Assembly: GCA_964506935.1 (NCBI GenBank)
Contig: CAZDOD010000065.1
Location: forward strand, 1 to 14,295
Direction: 5' to 3'
Source of the DNA: CAZDOD01 sp964506935
GTDB lineage: Bacteria; Desulfobacterota; Zymogenia; Zymogenales; Zymogenaceae
Length of the DNA: 14,295 bases
Shown: piece by piece, positions 6,148 to 13,160 of the stretch
How positions within the stretch are numbered: the stretch's first letter is position 1
Layout: each line of letters begins with the position of its first letter
Notes under the pieces: model-generated
What the model was told of the DNA's origin: nothing
The model's database searches: none
Seen by the model: only the letters and a program-made list of their open reading frames with translations
Made by a program: the position numbers and the translations under genes

Positions 6148-7077
6148 TTATAGTCTAGTCAGCTTTAAAAGCTTCTCGTATTCCTTGTCGACCCGCTTCT
6201 GGATAACCTCTATGCTATTTTCGGTCAGGTGTCTGAATCTCCCCTGCCCGTCGAGGTAATCCCGAACCGGTCTCCTATTCGGTATGTCCATGGTGATCTG
6301 ATATTTGCCGCCCTTTACCTCGTAGAGGGGAAATATCCCGGTTTCTACGGCGAGCCTCCCATACTTGATTGCGAGATCGGAGGGGATCCTCCAACCCGTG
6401 GGACATACCGAGAGACAGTGGATGTACGCCGGGCCGCCAGAATCTATCGCCCTCTTGACCTTCTCCTGCAGGTCGAAGGGATAGCTAGAACATGCGGTCG
6501 CGACGTATGGTATATCATGTGCTGCGGCGATCGCCGGCATATTCTTTTTCCATGTGTGCTGGCCTATCGATTTTTCCCCCGATGGAGAAGTGGTCGTGGC
6601 GGCGCCGTACGGGGTCGAGCCCGATCGCTGAATCCCCGTGTTCATATACGCCTCGTTGTCGAAGCATACGTAGATGAAGTCTTCGTGCATCCTCTCGAGG
6701 GCGCCCGACAGGGCCTGCAGGCCGATATCCGAGGTTCCCCCGTCGCCTGCCATCCCCACCGAAATTATCCTCTGCTTCTTGAGGCGTCCCTTTCTCATCA
6801 TGGCCTTGAGGCCCGACGCCATCCCGGCGGCCACCGCGGCGGCGTTCTCGAATGTCACATGTATCCACGGCACCCTCCACGCCGTAAAGGGGAGCGGGGA
6901 GGACACGATCTCCATACATCCCGTTGCATTGGCGATGACGATATCCCTCCCCAGTGCCTTTAGGACGTGGCGGACGGCCAAGGCCTCGGCGCACCCCTGA
7001 CAGGCACGATGGCCCTCCGAGAAGTTTTCATCCCGACTCGTCAGGTTGGGCACGTAAACGCTGTATTTATCTATCAT
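6148..7077 (-). CDS. porB: Pyruvate (2-oxoacid):ferredoxin oxidoreductase, beta subunit
   Basis: PorB binds thiamine diphosphate and the proximal [4Fe-4S] cluster. The 309-residue protein shows Cys26 and Cys29 in HRACQGCAEAL, Cys54 in ATGCMEIVSS and Cys225 in CPTGW as cluster ligands, and the ThDP motif GDGGTSDIG (111-119) ending at Asn141 in DNEAYMNTGIQRSG. The stretch around NTGIQRSGSTPYGA is characteristic of pyruvate-type enzymes, so pyruvate is the first guess, but other 2-oxoacids cannot be excluded. I chose the ATG at 7077 because it forms an ATGA overlap with the porA stop and removes an 11-residue tail unlike the family. An in-frame ATG at 7110, inside porA, would give 320 residues. 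The gene follows porA and precedes nuoE by 16 bases. Confidence 0.93.
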   Translation of the reverse strand: MIDKYSVYVPNLTSRDENFSEGHRACQGCAEALAVRHVLKALGRDIVIANATGCMEIVSSPLPFTAWRVPWIHVTFENAAAVAAGMASGLKAMMRKGRLKKQRIISVGMAGDGGTSDIGLQALSGALERMHEDFIYVCFDNEAYMNTGIQRSGSTPYGAATTTSPSGEKSIGQHTWKKNMPAIAAAHDIPYVATACSSYPFDLQEKVKRAIDSGGPAYIHCLSVCPTGWRIPSDLAIKYGRLAVETGIFPLYEVKGGKYQITMDIPNRRPVRDYLDGQGRFRHLTENSIEVIQKRVDKEYEKLLKLTRL

Positions 7078-8249
7078 CCCCTCACCCCAACCATATAGAA
7101 TTCCTCCCATTCACCCTTCTTTAATCCATCGATTGCGATATCATACATATCCCGAAAGACATTCGGGGGGACATCCCTCCCCGACAGGCCACATATAAAA
7201 TCGAAGATATTCGGCTTTTCTTTGGACTTATATAATGCCGTCTTTAACTCCGAGGCGACGGGGCCACCGACCCCACCGACCGAGAGTGCCCTGTCGATTA
7301 CCAAGATGTTCTTGAATTTTGCAAGCGTCGACACTATATCGTCATGTGGGAACGGGCGAAAGAGCCTTATCTTGACGAGACCTATCTTTATCCCCTCGTC
7401 CCTCATGGTATCGACAATTTCCATGCCGAGTTCGGAAAAGCTCCCCATAGTGACGAAGACCGTATCGGCGTCCTCTGTCCGATACTCCTCGACCGGCTTA
7501 TAGTATCTTCCGGTGAGCTTTCCCCACTCTTCCCATACCTCACATATAACGGAATATGATTCCCTAAGCGCCACATCGTGTGCCATCTTCGTCTCCGCGA
7601 AGATCTCGGGCATCGTAAATGCGCCCATTGTAACGGGCTTATCGGGGTGCATCCTGAATATCGGGTCAAACGGCGGGAGGAATTTTTCGACCAACTCCTT
7701 TTCAACCGGCTCAAACGGCTCTATCACGTGGCTCAATATGAACCCGTCCATATTTACCACTACCGGAAGCAGAACCCTCCTGTCCTCGGCTATTTTAAAG
7801 CTGCATATCGTCTGATCGAAGTCCTCCTGTCCGTTCTCGACGAAGATCATTATCCACCCGCAGTCCCTGTTTGCCATGATGTCGCTGTGGTCGTTCCATA
7901 TCGTCAGTGGGGCCGAGAGTGTCCTGTTAGCAACGGTCATAACCATAGGGAGCCTCATGGCGGAGACTGCATACAACACTTCGCTCATGAGCTGAAGCCC
8001 CTGAGAGGCCGTGGCGGTGTAGGTCCTCGCCCCGACGGCCGAGCTCCCGGCGCATGCGCTCATGGCCGAGTGCTCGCTCTCAACACAGATGTATTCGGCG
8101 TCAAGCTCCCCATCGGCCACAAGCTCGGAGAGGTGCTCGACGATGTGGGTCTGTGGCGTGATGGGATATGCGGCGATAACATCGACGTTGGCGAGTTTTA
8201 CCGCCTCAGAAACCATCAGCGATACTTCCATCCCTACTTTTTTTGCCAT
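7074..8249 (-). CDS. porA: Pyruvate (2-oxoacid):ferredoxin oxidoreductase, alpha subunit
   Basis: PorA provides the pyrimidine-binding half of the thiamine diphosphate site. The 391-residue length is normal. YPITPQTHIVE (28-38), CVESEHSAMSACAGSSA (55-71) and RTYTATASQGLQLM (75-88) are the family signatures. The C-terminal third (from about residue 255, TVFVTMGSFSELG onward, with VIDRALSVGGVGGPV) is the transketolase C-terminal type domain. The start ATG follows the porD TAG directly, with GGAG in the end of porD as ribosome site, and its stop overlaps the porB start by ATGA. This points to translational coupling and equal subunit amounts. Substrate assignment to pyruvate is by family resemblance only. 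Confidence 0.93.
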   Translation of the reverse strand: MAKKVGMEVSLMVSEAVKLANVDVIAAYPITPQTHIVEHLSELVADGELDAEYICVESEHSAMSACAGSSAVGARTYTATASQGLQLMSEVLYAVSAMRLPMVMTVANRTLSAPLTIWNDHSDIMANRDCGWIMIFVENGQEDFDQTICSFKIAEDRRVLLPVVVNMDGFILSHVIEPFEPVEKELVEKFLPPFDPIFRMHPDKPVTMGAFTMPEIFAETKMAHDVALRESYSVICEVWEEWGKLTGRYYKPVEEYRTEDADTVFVTMGSFSELGMEIVDTMRDEGIKIGLVKIRLFRPFPHDDIVSTLAKFKNILVIDRALSVGGVGGPVASELKTALYKSKEKPNIFDFICGLSGRDVPPNVFRDMYDIAIDGLKKGEWEEFYMVGVRG

Positions 8250-8543
8250 CTAATCTGTCTCCTCGACCATCGTGATACACTGTGTTATGCACTCGTGGGC
8301 GCATATCCCGCAACCCTTACAATAATTGTAATCGGCCACAAAGTAGCCGTCGTCTTTTCTGTATATTGCGTTATCGGGGCAGAAATTCCAGCACACACCG
8401 CACTTGATGCATTTTTTTTCGTTCCATTCGGGCCTCTGGGATTTCCAGTCCCCTGTGTGATATTCTGATGCGTTCCCCGGCTCATCGACGACGTTTCCGG
8501 GATTCAGGTCCCGCCAGGTATATTGATCCATCGGTTTGGCCAA
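8250..8543 (-). CDS. porD: Pyruvate:ferredoxin oxidoreductase, delta (ferredoxin) subunit
   Basis: This 97-residue protein carries electrons from PorB through two [4Fe-4S] clusters. The ligands are Cys45/48/51/55 and Cys75/78/81/85. The N-terminal part (WRDLNPGNVV, GNASEYHTGDW) is typical of PorD. I chose a TTG start at 8543 because GGAGGTG lies 7 bases upstream. Reading on to the first ATG in frame (8618) would run 71 bases into porC and add a basic tail unlike PorD, and the internal ATG at 8531 lies 19 bases from the ribosome site. The second cluster motif is slightly odd: Cys85 is followed by Ile where ferredoxins normally have Pro, and an extra Cys89 follows. Stop and porA start are adjacent (TAG ATG). 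Confidence 0.9.
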   Translation of the reverse strand: MAKPMDQYTWRDLNPGNVVDEPGNASEYHTGDWKSQRPEWNEKKCIKCGVCWNFCPDNAIYRKDDGYFVADYNYCKGCGICAHECITQCITMVEETD

Positions 8544-8547
8544 AACG

Positions 8548-9096
8548 TCACACCTCCATCTTAGTCTCGGACATCGCCCTCTTGAAGGCGTCAATATTCT
8601 TTTCGGCGATCCTGCCAAAGCGTTGTCTTAAAGGTTCAAACATAGACTCCTGATCCACCACATCCGAAGTGGCTATCATTGCGCCCAGCATGGTCGTGTT
8701 TGTGATCGGACGACCAAGGGTCTCCCTCGCTATCGTGCTTGCATCGACAACGGCGATCCTCGACTTATAGCCGAATTCCTTTCTGATCTCCCCGATGCTC
8801 TTGTGCGTATTTATTATAACGATGCCTCCATCCTTCATACCGCTTGTGGGATCGATGTTTTTGAGGAGGCTTGGATCGAGGACAATGGCGATATCGGGAT
8901 TGTATATCTTCGAACGGAGCCTGATCGGCTTCGTATCGACACGGGCGAAGGCCATAACCGGCGCGCCCCTCCTCTCCGGGCCGAAGTTTGGAAAGGCCTG
9001 GGCGTATTTCCCCTCGGAAATGGCGGCGTGGGCGACCATCTCTGCCGATGTGACGGCTCCCTGCCCCCCTCTTCCGTGGAAAATTATCTCTATCAC
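8548..9096 (-). CDS. porC: Pyruvate (2-oxoacid):ferredoxin oxidoreductase, gamma subunit
   Basis: This 182-residue protein matches the gamma subunit family: HGRGGQGAVTSAEM (7-20), FPNFGPERRGAPVMAFARVD (35-54, key residues Gly-Pro-Glu-Arg-Arg-Gly) and GRPITNTTMLGA (128-139). The gamma domain helps form the CoA-binding region and the dimer core in this enzyme class. It is the first gene of the operon. The start is GTG at 9096 with AGGAGG at 9106-9101 and a 4-base gap. A promoter lies at 9140-9168. The four Por genes together cover the whole enzyme, so it is the split four-subunit type, not the single-chain type common in many anaerobes. Confidence 0.93.
   Translation of the reverse strand: MIEIIFHGRGGQGAVTSAEMVAHAAISEGKYAQAFPNFGPERRGAPVMAFARVDTKPIRLRSKIYNPDIAIVLDPSLLKNIDPTSGMKDGGIVIINTHKSIGEIRKEFGYKSRIAVVDASTIARETLGRPITNTTMLGAMIATSDVVDQESMFEPLRQRFGRIAEKNIDAFKRAMSETKMEV
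8551..8557 (-). promoter_or_regulatory. Ribosome binding site that fixes the TTG start of porD
   Basis: GGAGGTG sits in the last codons of porC, 7 bases before TTG at 8543-8541. Because it overlaps the porC stop region, porD translation is probably coupled to porC. Confidence 0.7.
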
Positions 9097-9139
9097 AAAC
9101 CCTCCTGGACGTCGTCCTTAATAATATATAAAAACTAAA

Positions 9140-9168
9140 ATGGTATCTACGTAAACCACTTTTGTCAA
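9140..9168 (-). promoter_or_regulatory. Sigma-70-type promoter of the por-nuo operon
   Basis: On the minus strand a perfect -35 box TTGACA (9168-9163) is followed after 17 bases by TACCAT (9145-9140). Transcription would start near 9133, leaving a leader of about 35 bases before the porC GTG. It lies in the only sizeable gap upstream of porC. Confidence 0.75.
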
Positions 9169-9254
9169 GAAATAATTTTTGTTTTCGGGCTGAAATAAGA
9201 CCATGTCATCGATATCTTTATCTGAAAATAATCCCATGTTAATGAAAATGACCT

Positions 9255-9854
9255 TTAAAGTTCCCTTCGGTTGGCAAGTGCCGCGGAAAGCGTCTGTGGA
9301 TCGAAATACTCCAGATCCCCCCCGGCGGGGACGCCCTGTGCAATCCTCGTTATCCTCACATCCAGGCCCGAAATCCTCTCCTGTATATATCGGGCCGTTA
9401 TCTCCCCCTCCTTCGTCGGATTTGTGGCGATGATGATCTCCCTTATCCCTCCCCTCTCGATCCTTCGTTTCAGCTCGTCGATACGGAGCTCATCCGGCCC
9501 GATGCCGGATATCGGGGAGATGACGCCGTGAAGAACATGATATAACCCTTTAAAAGATGTACCCCCTTCCACGGCCACGAGATCCCTCGGGTCTTCAATC
9601 ACACAGATCGTTGTATTGTCCCTCTTCGGGTCGGAGCATATCGGGCATGGGTCACTTCTTTCAAAATTATAACAGATCGAGCAGACCCTTATCTTATCTT
9701 TAACCTCGACAATGGCGTTTGAGATCCCCTCGGCATCCCTCCTGTTCATGGCGACAATAAAGTAGGCGAGCCTCTGTGCCGTCTTCTCCCCCACCCCGGG
9801 GAGCCTCTTCAGTTCATCAATAAGCTTCTTTATCGGGTCATTGTTTGATATCAT
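9255..9854 (-). CDS. recR: Recombination mediator protein RecR
   Basis: RecR works with RecO and RecF to load RecA on single-stranded gaps. The 199-residue length is standard. Visible in order: a helix-hairpin-helix (IDELKRLPGVGEKTAQRLA, 12-30), a zinc motif Cys58-x2-Cys61, Cys70-x2-Cys73, a Toprim domain starting at CVIEDPRDLVAVE (84-96) with ATNPTKEGEITA (143-154), and the C-terminal GVPAGGDLEYFDPQTL (174-189). It is the last gene of the dnaX-ebfC-recR run, with only two bases between the ebfC stop and its ATG and no strong ribosome site, so translation is probably coupled. No clear terminator hairpin follows. Confidence 0.97.
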   Translation of the reverse strand: MISNNDPIKKLIDELKRLPGVGEKTAQRLAYFIVAMNRRDAEGISNAIVEVKDKIRVCSICYNFERSDPCPICSDPKRDNTTICVIEDPRDLVAVEGGTSFKGLYHVLHGVISPISGIGPDELRIDELKRRIERGGIREIIIATNPTKEGEITARYIQERISGLDVRITRIAQGVPAGGDLEYFDPQTLSAALANRREL

Positions 9855-9856
9855 AT

Positions 9857-10183
9857 TTATAATGTCAGGCCCGGAATATTTATTCCACCCGTTATTTTGG
9901 ACATCTCTTCCTTGAGCATGTCCTGGCTTTTTGCTATCCCTTGGTTTACCGCAGCCAGAATCAAATTCTCGAGCATATCGAGATCACCTGGATCAACTAT
10001 ATCCTTCTCTATCTTTATCGACAAGAGCTCCTGACGACCGTTTACGACCACCGTAACCATCCCCCCGCCCGAAGTGGCCTCAACCGTCCTATTGGCAAGC
10101 TCCTCCTGAATGCGCTGAAGCTCCTTTCGCATCTTGTGGGCCTGCTTCATGATATCCAATATCCCCTTACCCTCCAGCGTCAT
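9857..10183 (-). CDS. ebfC: YbaB/EbfC family nucleoid-associated protein
   Basis: This is a 108-residue protein. The family shape is clear: an N-terminal amphipathic helix rich in Met, Lys and Glu (IMKQAHKMRKELQRIQEELA), then VEATSGGGMVTVVVNGRQELLSIKI, then a helix with LENLILAAVNQGIAKSQDML. Members form tweezer-like dimers that bind DNA and influence nucleoid structure and gene expression; the exact cellular job is poorly defined. It sits between dnaX and recR, the most conserved neighbourhood of this family in bacteria. GGAGG lies shortly before the ATG, and the dnaX stop is 18 bases upstream. Confidence 0.95.
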   Translation of the reverse strand: MTLEGKGILDIMKQAHKMRKELQRIQEELANRTVEATSGGGMVTVVVNGRQELLSIKIEKDIVDPGDLDMLENLILAAVNQGIAKSQDMLKEEMSKITGGINIPGLTL

Positions 10184-10201
10184 ATTTTCCTCCTTTTTCC
10201 C

Positions 10202-11875
10202 TCACTTCTTTCCGTGAGTATATCCACGAACATCCGCATCTAAAACATCAATAATATTCTTGGCGGCTTCTGTTTTCAAAAGTTCCTTCTCCTTATCCGT
10301 CTCCCCAAAACCGTCCCCCTTCCCAGCATCTTTCGGTGTATTCGGTCTTTTAACCTCAACACCCTTGACCTCCACCTCAATATCCCTTTTATAAAATTCC
10401 TTCAACTCCTTTTTCAGCTTTGCGAGATTTTCCTCGTTGTTGGATATTAGGTCGATGTTTATATCGCCGTTTTGAAACTCGACCCTGAATTTTTCTTCAC
10501 TCATGATAATCGATCTATTTTTACTCAGGATCGAGTGAATCTTCGGGTCGCTCCTTTGAAGCTTTGCGAAAAACCCGTCAAGGTCTTCCTCGATCTTCCC
10601 CCTCGGAGTTCCACCCTCGGTCTCCCTTAATTCCGGGGGCCTTCCTTCAAACTTTTTTTTTAAAGGCGGTGCCTGATCGTCCTCTTTCAAAGAAAAATCA
10701 AAAGAGAGGGCCTCGGCCCCTGCCTTGCCCTGTATCCCTCCCCCGTCGAGGTCCAAGAGCCTTTGTATGATCTCATCTATCGATTCAACGGAGCCAATCC
10801 TTGCCATCTTGATAAGGAGAAGCTCCATCGCGATCTTCGGGTCTCCGCTCGTTTTTACCACCTGCTCGGCGCCGAACAGGATATTGAAGATCATCGTGAG
10901 CTCTTCCGTGCTCATCCTCTCCCCCAGCCGAACAATATCATCAAGCTCCTCTTTTGTCAGATCGAGTATCTCTTTTTCGCCTGCAACCTTCGCCACCAAG
11001 ATGTTTCTCACCAATTCCACGAATTCCCTGTAGTACTGCACTATATCGTACCCCTGGCGGTAGACATCTTCGAGAAGCGAGAGGGATAGAGATGCGTTCC
11101 TGCCTATCACTGCCCCTGCCATCTCGAAGAGGAGCCGGCGATCACTTAGCCCCAATACCTCCCTTACGGTCTCCTCCGCAACCTTATCCTTTGCGTACCC
11201 GATGACCTGATCGAAGAGGGACTGGGCGTCTCTCATGCTCCCCTCTGCCTCGCGGCTGATGATCGTCAGTGCGCCGTCGGTTACCGATATCCCCTCCGCC
11301 TTTGATATCTCGCCAAGCTTTTTTGATATCTCGAAAGAGCTGATCCGTCTGAAATCGAACCTCTGCGTCCTCGACAGGATCGTGACCGGTATCTTTTGGG
11401 GCTCGGTTGTGGCGAAGATGAATATCACGTGCGCCGGTGGCTCTTCGAGCACCTTTAGGAGGGCGTTGAATGCGTTTATCGAAAGCATGTGGACTTCATC
11501 TATGATGTATATTTTATAGCGGCCGACCGAAGGGAGATAGCGGACGTTTTCCCGAAGTTCCCTCACGTCGTCGACGCCGGTGTTCGATGCCCCGTCGATC
11601 TCATACACGTCGGTAAGCTTCCCCTCGCTTATACCTGTGCACATCGGGCACTTGTTGCAGAAATCGGGGGTCGGGCCTTCTGTGCAATTCAGTGCCTTCG
11701 CCATGAGCCTCGCGACGGTCGTCTTCCCGATGCCCCTCGGCCCGCTGAAGAGGTAGGCGTGGGAGATCCTGCCGGATTTTATGGCGTTTTTCAACGTCCT
11801 CGTCACGTGGCCCTGTCCCACGACCTCATCAAAGGTCTGGGGGCGGTATTTTCTTGCCAATACGAGGTAAGACAT
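10202..11875 (-). CDS. dnaX: DNA polymerase III subunits gamma and tau
   Basis: DnaX is the ATPase of the clamp loader; the tau form also tethers polymerase and helicase. The 557-residue protein has Walker A GPRGIGKT (45-52), a four-cysteine zinc module (Cys64, Cys73, Cys76, Cys79), Walker B YIIDEVHML (123-131), the LSRTQRFDF segment (167-175, Thr at the Cys position of the common Ser-Arg-Cys motif) and sensor 2 in GSMRDAQSLFDQ (212-223). Domain III ends near residue 365, then a variable charged region and a short tau-specific tail follow. Codons 405-408 contain nine consecutive A, a probable frameshift or slippage site that would yield a 409-residue gamma form. It heads the dnaX-ebfC-recR run; AGGTG precedes the ATG by 5 bases. 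Confidence 0.97.
   Translation of the reverse strand: MSYLVLARKYRPQTFDEVVGQGHVTRTLKNAIKSGRISHAYLFSGPRGIGKTTVARLMAKALNCTEGPTPDFCNKCPMCTGISEGKLTDVYEIDGASNTGVDDVRELRENVRYLPSVGRYKIYIIDEVHMLSINAFNALLKVLEEPPAHVIFIFATTEPQKIPVTILSRTQRFDFRRISSFEISKKLGEISKAEGISVTDGALTIISREAEGSMRDAQSLFDQVIGYAKDKVAEETVREVLGLSDRRLLFEMAGAVIGRNASLSLSLLEDVYRQGYDIVQYYREFVELVRNILVAKVAGEKEILDLTKEELDDIVRLGERMSTEELTMIFNILFGAEQVVKTSGDPKIAMELLLIKMARIGSVESIDEIIQRLLDLDGGGIQGKAGAEALSFDFSLKEDDQAPPLKKKFEGRPPELRETEGGTPRGKIEEDLDGFFAKLQRSDPKIHSILSKNRSIIMSEEKFRVEFQNGDINIDLISNNEENLAKLKKELKEFYKRDIEVEVKGVEVKRPNTPKDAGKGDGFGETDKEKELLKTEAAKNIIDVLDADVRGYTHGKK
10652..10661 (-). promoter_or_regulatory. Probable programmed frameshift / slippage site in dnaX
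   Basis: On the minus strand the codons are TTA AAA AAA AAG TTT GAA, i.e. nine A (10661-10653) then G. The last part is an in-phase A AAA AAG heptamer, the same as in E. coli dnaX. A -1 shift, or insertion of one A in the transcript, gives GTT TGA with the stop at 10649-10647, hence a 409-residue gamma. Loss of one A also reaches a stop (TAA) within 11 codons. A possible stem 12 bases downstream pairs CCCCCGGA (10639-10632) with TCC-GA-GGGGG (10607-10598), but it is weak evidence. Confidence 0.65.
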
Positions 11876-12105
11876 AAGACACCTAAATCCTCATGATTTG
11901 AGTGGGCCTTCTTGGCGACCGAGATCGAAGACCCTTTTCGGTATACTAAATAGAACGAAAGACAAAAGAAAATCAGAATAAAGGCTTATGTACCATTTTC
12001 GAGTGTGGAAAATGGATTTTAATAGCGATCCCCTGAGACACCAATAAGCACACCACCGCTTTTCACTTATAGATCCTATCTTATTTGAATTTGTATTCGA
12101 AAAAC
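11876..12105. other. Intergenic region upstream of dnaX with an inverted repeat
   Basis: No coding frame with family-like features is visible. A perfect 8-bp inverted repeat, CCATTTTC (11993-12000) and GAAAATGG (12008-12015) with a 7-base loop, could be an operator or a weak hairpin; there is no T tract on either side that would make it a clean terminator. I looked for an SRP RNA because this gene order often carries one next to dnaX, and found no GGAA-tetraloop with the conserved AGCAGCC arm. The dnaX promoter should be here, but no pair of boxes is convincing. Confidence 0.4.
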
Positions 12106-12195
12106 TGGCGGAGAGGGTGGGGTTCGAACCCACGGTGCGCTCTCACGCACACACGATTTCCAATCGTGCACCTTCAGCCGCTCGGTCACCTCTCC
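12106..12195 (-). tRNA. tRNA-Ser, anticodon GGA
   Basis: A complete class II tRNA of 90 bases on the minus strand. Acceptor GGAGAGG (12195-12189) pairs with CCTCTCC. The anticodon loop is TTGGAAA with anticodon GGA inside a CACGA/TCGTG stem. A long variable arm (about GTGCGTGAGAGCGCAC) is typical of serine tRNAs. The T arm contains GGTTCGAACC. CCA is encoded. It lies 31 bases downstream of a second tRNA-Ser on the same strand and is probably co-transcribed with it. Confidence 0.97.
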
Positions 12196-12222
12196 CAAAA
12201 ATATTGTAAAAGAATCTCAAAC

Positions 12223-12319
<97 letters not shown>

Positions 12320-12359
12320 ATTGAAATTTTTAATCTTAAACCTTTATCGCTTAATAAAA

Positions 12360-12797
12360 TCAGTCTTTTTCTCTCTTATCTTTAAAGAACTTCGCCATCA
12401 ATTCTGAACACTCCTCCTCCAGTATCCCCGCCGTCACCTCGACCCTGTGGTTCAGCCTCGTATCGCCCAGTATCTTATATAGGGAATCGACCGCCCCGCC
12501 CTTCGGGTCGGCCGCCCCGTAAAAGAGGCGCCCTATCCTCGTATTCACTATCGCCCCCGCGCACATGACACACGGCTCGATCGTCACATATATATCGGCT
12601 TCGGGGAGGCGGTAGTTGCCCTTTTTCTCGGCCGCATCTCTGATCGCCATGATCTCCGCATGCGCCGACGGGTCCGAGAGGCGGACTGTCGAGTTCCTCC
12701 CCCTCCCTATAATCCTTTTGCCTTCGACCACGACCGCACCGACCGGCACTTCGCCGTCGGAAAGTGCGCCCTCGGCCTCTCTCAGGGCCTCCCTCAT
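12360..12797 (-). CDS. tadA: tRNA-specific adenosine(34) deaminase TadA
   Basis: TadA converts A34 to inosine in the anticodon of tRNA-Arg(ACG), so that one tRNA reads three arginine codons. The zinc and catalytic residues are visible: His46-Ala47-Glu48 in SAHAEIMAIRDA and Cys76 and Cys79 in EPCVMCAGAI. The substrate-loop Asn35 in RGRNSTV and NTRIGRLFYGAADPKGGAVDSL are also family-typical. Length is 145 residues from the ATG at 12797. Oddly, the codons before this ATG read Thr-Asp-His-Lys-Asp-Phe and continue the usual TadA N-terminus, and the frame is open for 11 codons up to a TAG at 12833-12831, but it holds no ATG, GTG or TTG. The real start could be a rare codon (ACG at 12815, 11 bases after GGAGG) or the ATG with the weak AAGGA site. 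It precedes two tRNA-Ser genes and the dnaX run. Confidence 0.94.
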   Translation of the reverse strand: MREALREAEGALSDGEVPVGAVVVEGKRIIGRGRNSTVRLSDPSAHAEIMAIRDAAEKKGNYRLPEADIYVTIEPCVMCAGAIVNTRIGRLFYGAADPKGGAVDSLYKILGDTRLNHRVEVTAGILEEECSELMAKFFKDKREKD

Positions 12798-12846
12798 GAA
12801 ATCCTTATGATCCGTCTCCCTGATCTCCTCCTACCCTTCGTCGATA

Positions 12847-12876
12847 ATTGAACCCGTCGTCCGAAGTAGATGTCAA
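12847..12876 (-). promoter_or_regulatory. Candidate promoter of tadA (and perhaps the tRNA-Ser genes)
   Basis: A perfect -35 box TTGACA (12876-12871) on the minus strand is followed after 18 bases by TTCAAT (12852-12847), a weak -10. It overlaps the inverted repeat GATGTC-AAA-GACATC (12869-12883), which might be an operator. Distance to the tadA ATG is about 50 bases. Confidence 0.45.
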
Positions 12877-13102
12877 AGACATCCTTAATATTCTACCATT
12901 TTTTATTCATGTTTCAAGATAAAACGAAATGCCACTAAATCACACGAAATAAAAAACGGGTTTTATATAACTACCATCACCGATTTTTCGTGTCAAGGTA
13001 AAATGAATCGGGAGGCGGCGGGACAGACAGACAAAAACCCACCATTAAAGTAATTTCCTGTTTAATGACCCGATTTTATGTCTTGGCGCTTTAAAAGATT
13101 AC

Positions 13103-13131
13103 TTGATTTTTCGGGCCTAATTATGTATCTT
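13103..13131 (+). promoter_or_regulatory. Candidate promoter of the TPR lipoprotein gene
   Basis: TTGATT (13103-13108), 17 bases, TATCTT (13126-13131). A second -10-like TATACT follows at 13133-13138. Transcription would begin about 20 bases before the TTG start of the TPR gene. Orientation and spacing fit, but the region is AT-rich. Confidence 0.5.
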
Positions 13132-13160
13132 ATATACTAAATTTTTTTTAGGTCAAAAAA

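Larger units (their letters stand above)
12798..13160. other. Divergent intergenic region between tadA and the TPR gene
   Basis: This 363-base gap has no convincing gene. It holds the candidate tadA promoter (minus), a 15-base imperfect direct repeat (TCAAGATAAAACGAA at 12914-12928 and TCAAGGTAAAATGAA at 12993-13007, 13 of 15 identical), and the plus-strand promoter at 13103-13131. Base composition is clearly more AT-rich than the genes on either side. No structured RNA signature was recognised. Confidence 0.5.

Noticed and set aside
6229..6963. Plus-strand open frame of 244 codons, and others in this GC-rich stretch
   Set aside because: Antisense to porB, which is certain; composition is Arg/Pro/Gly-rich as expected of a shadow frame.
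7578..8468. Long plus-strand open frame (296 codons) opposite porA and porD
   Set aside because: It lies fully antisense to two genes with strong family motifs, has no recognisable domain and no good ribosome site; it is a codon-bias shadow.
9169..9254. Small gene or terminator between porC promoter and recR
   Set aside because: Only short frames without ribosome sites, and no hairpin with a T tract.
11876..12105. Possible SRP (4.5S) RNA next to dnaX
   Set aside because: The conserved GGAA loop with AGCAGCC arm was not found on either strand.
11891..12133. Minus-strand 80-codon frame between tRNA-Ser and dnaX
   Set aside because: Its start lies inside tRNA-Ser(GGA), no ribosome site, no family resemblance.
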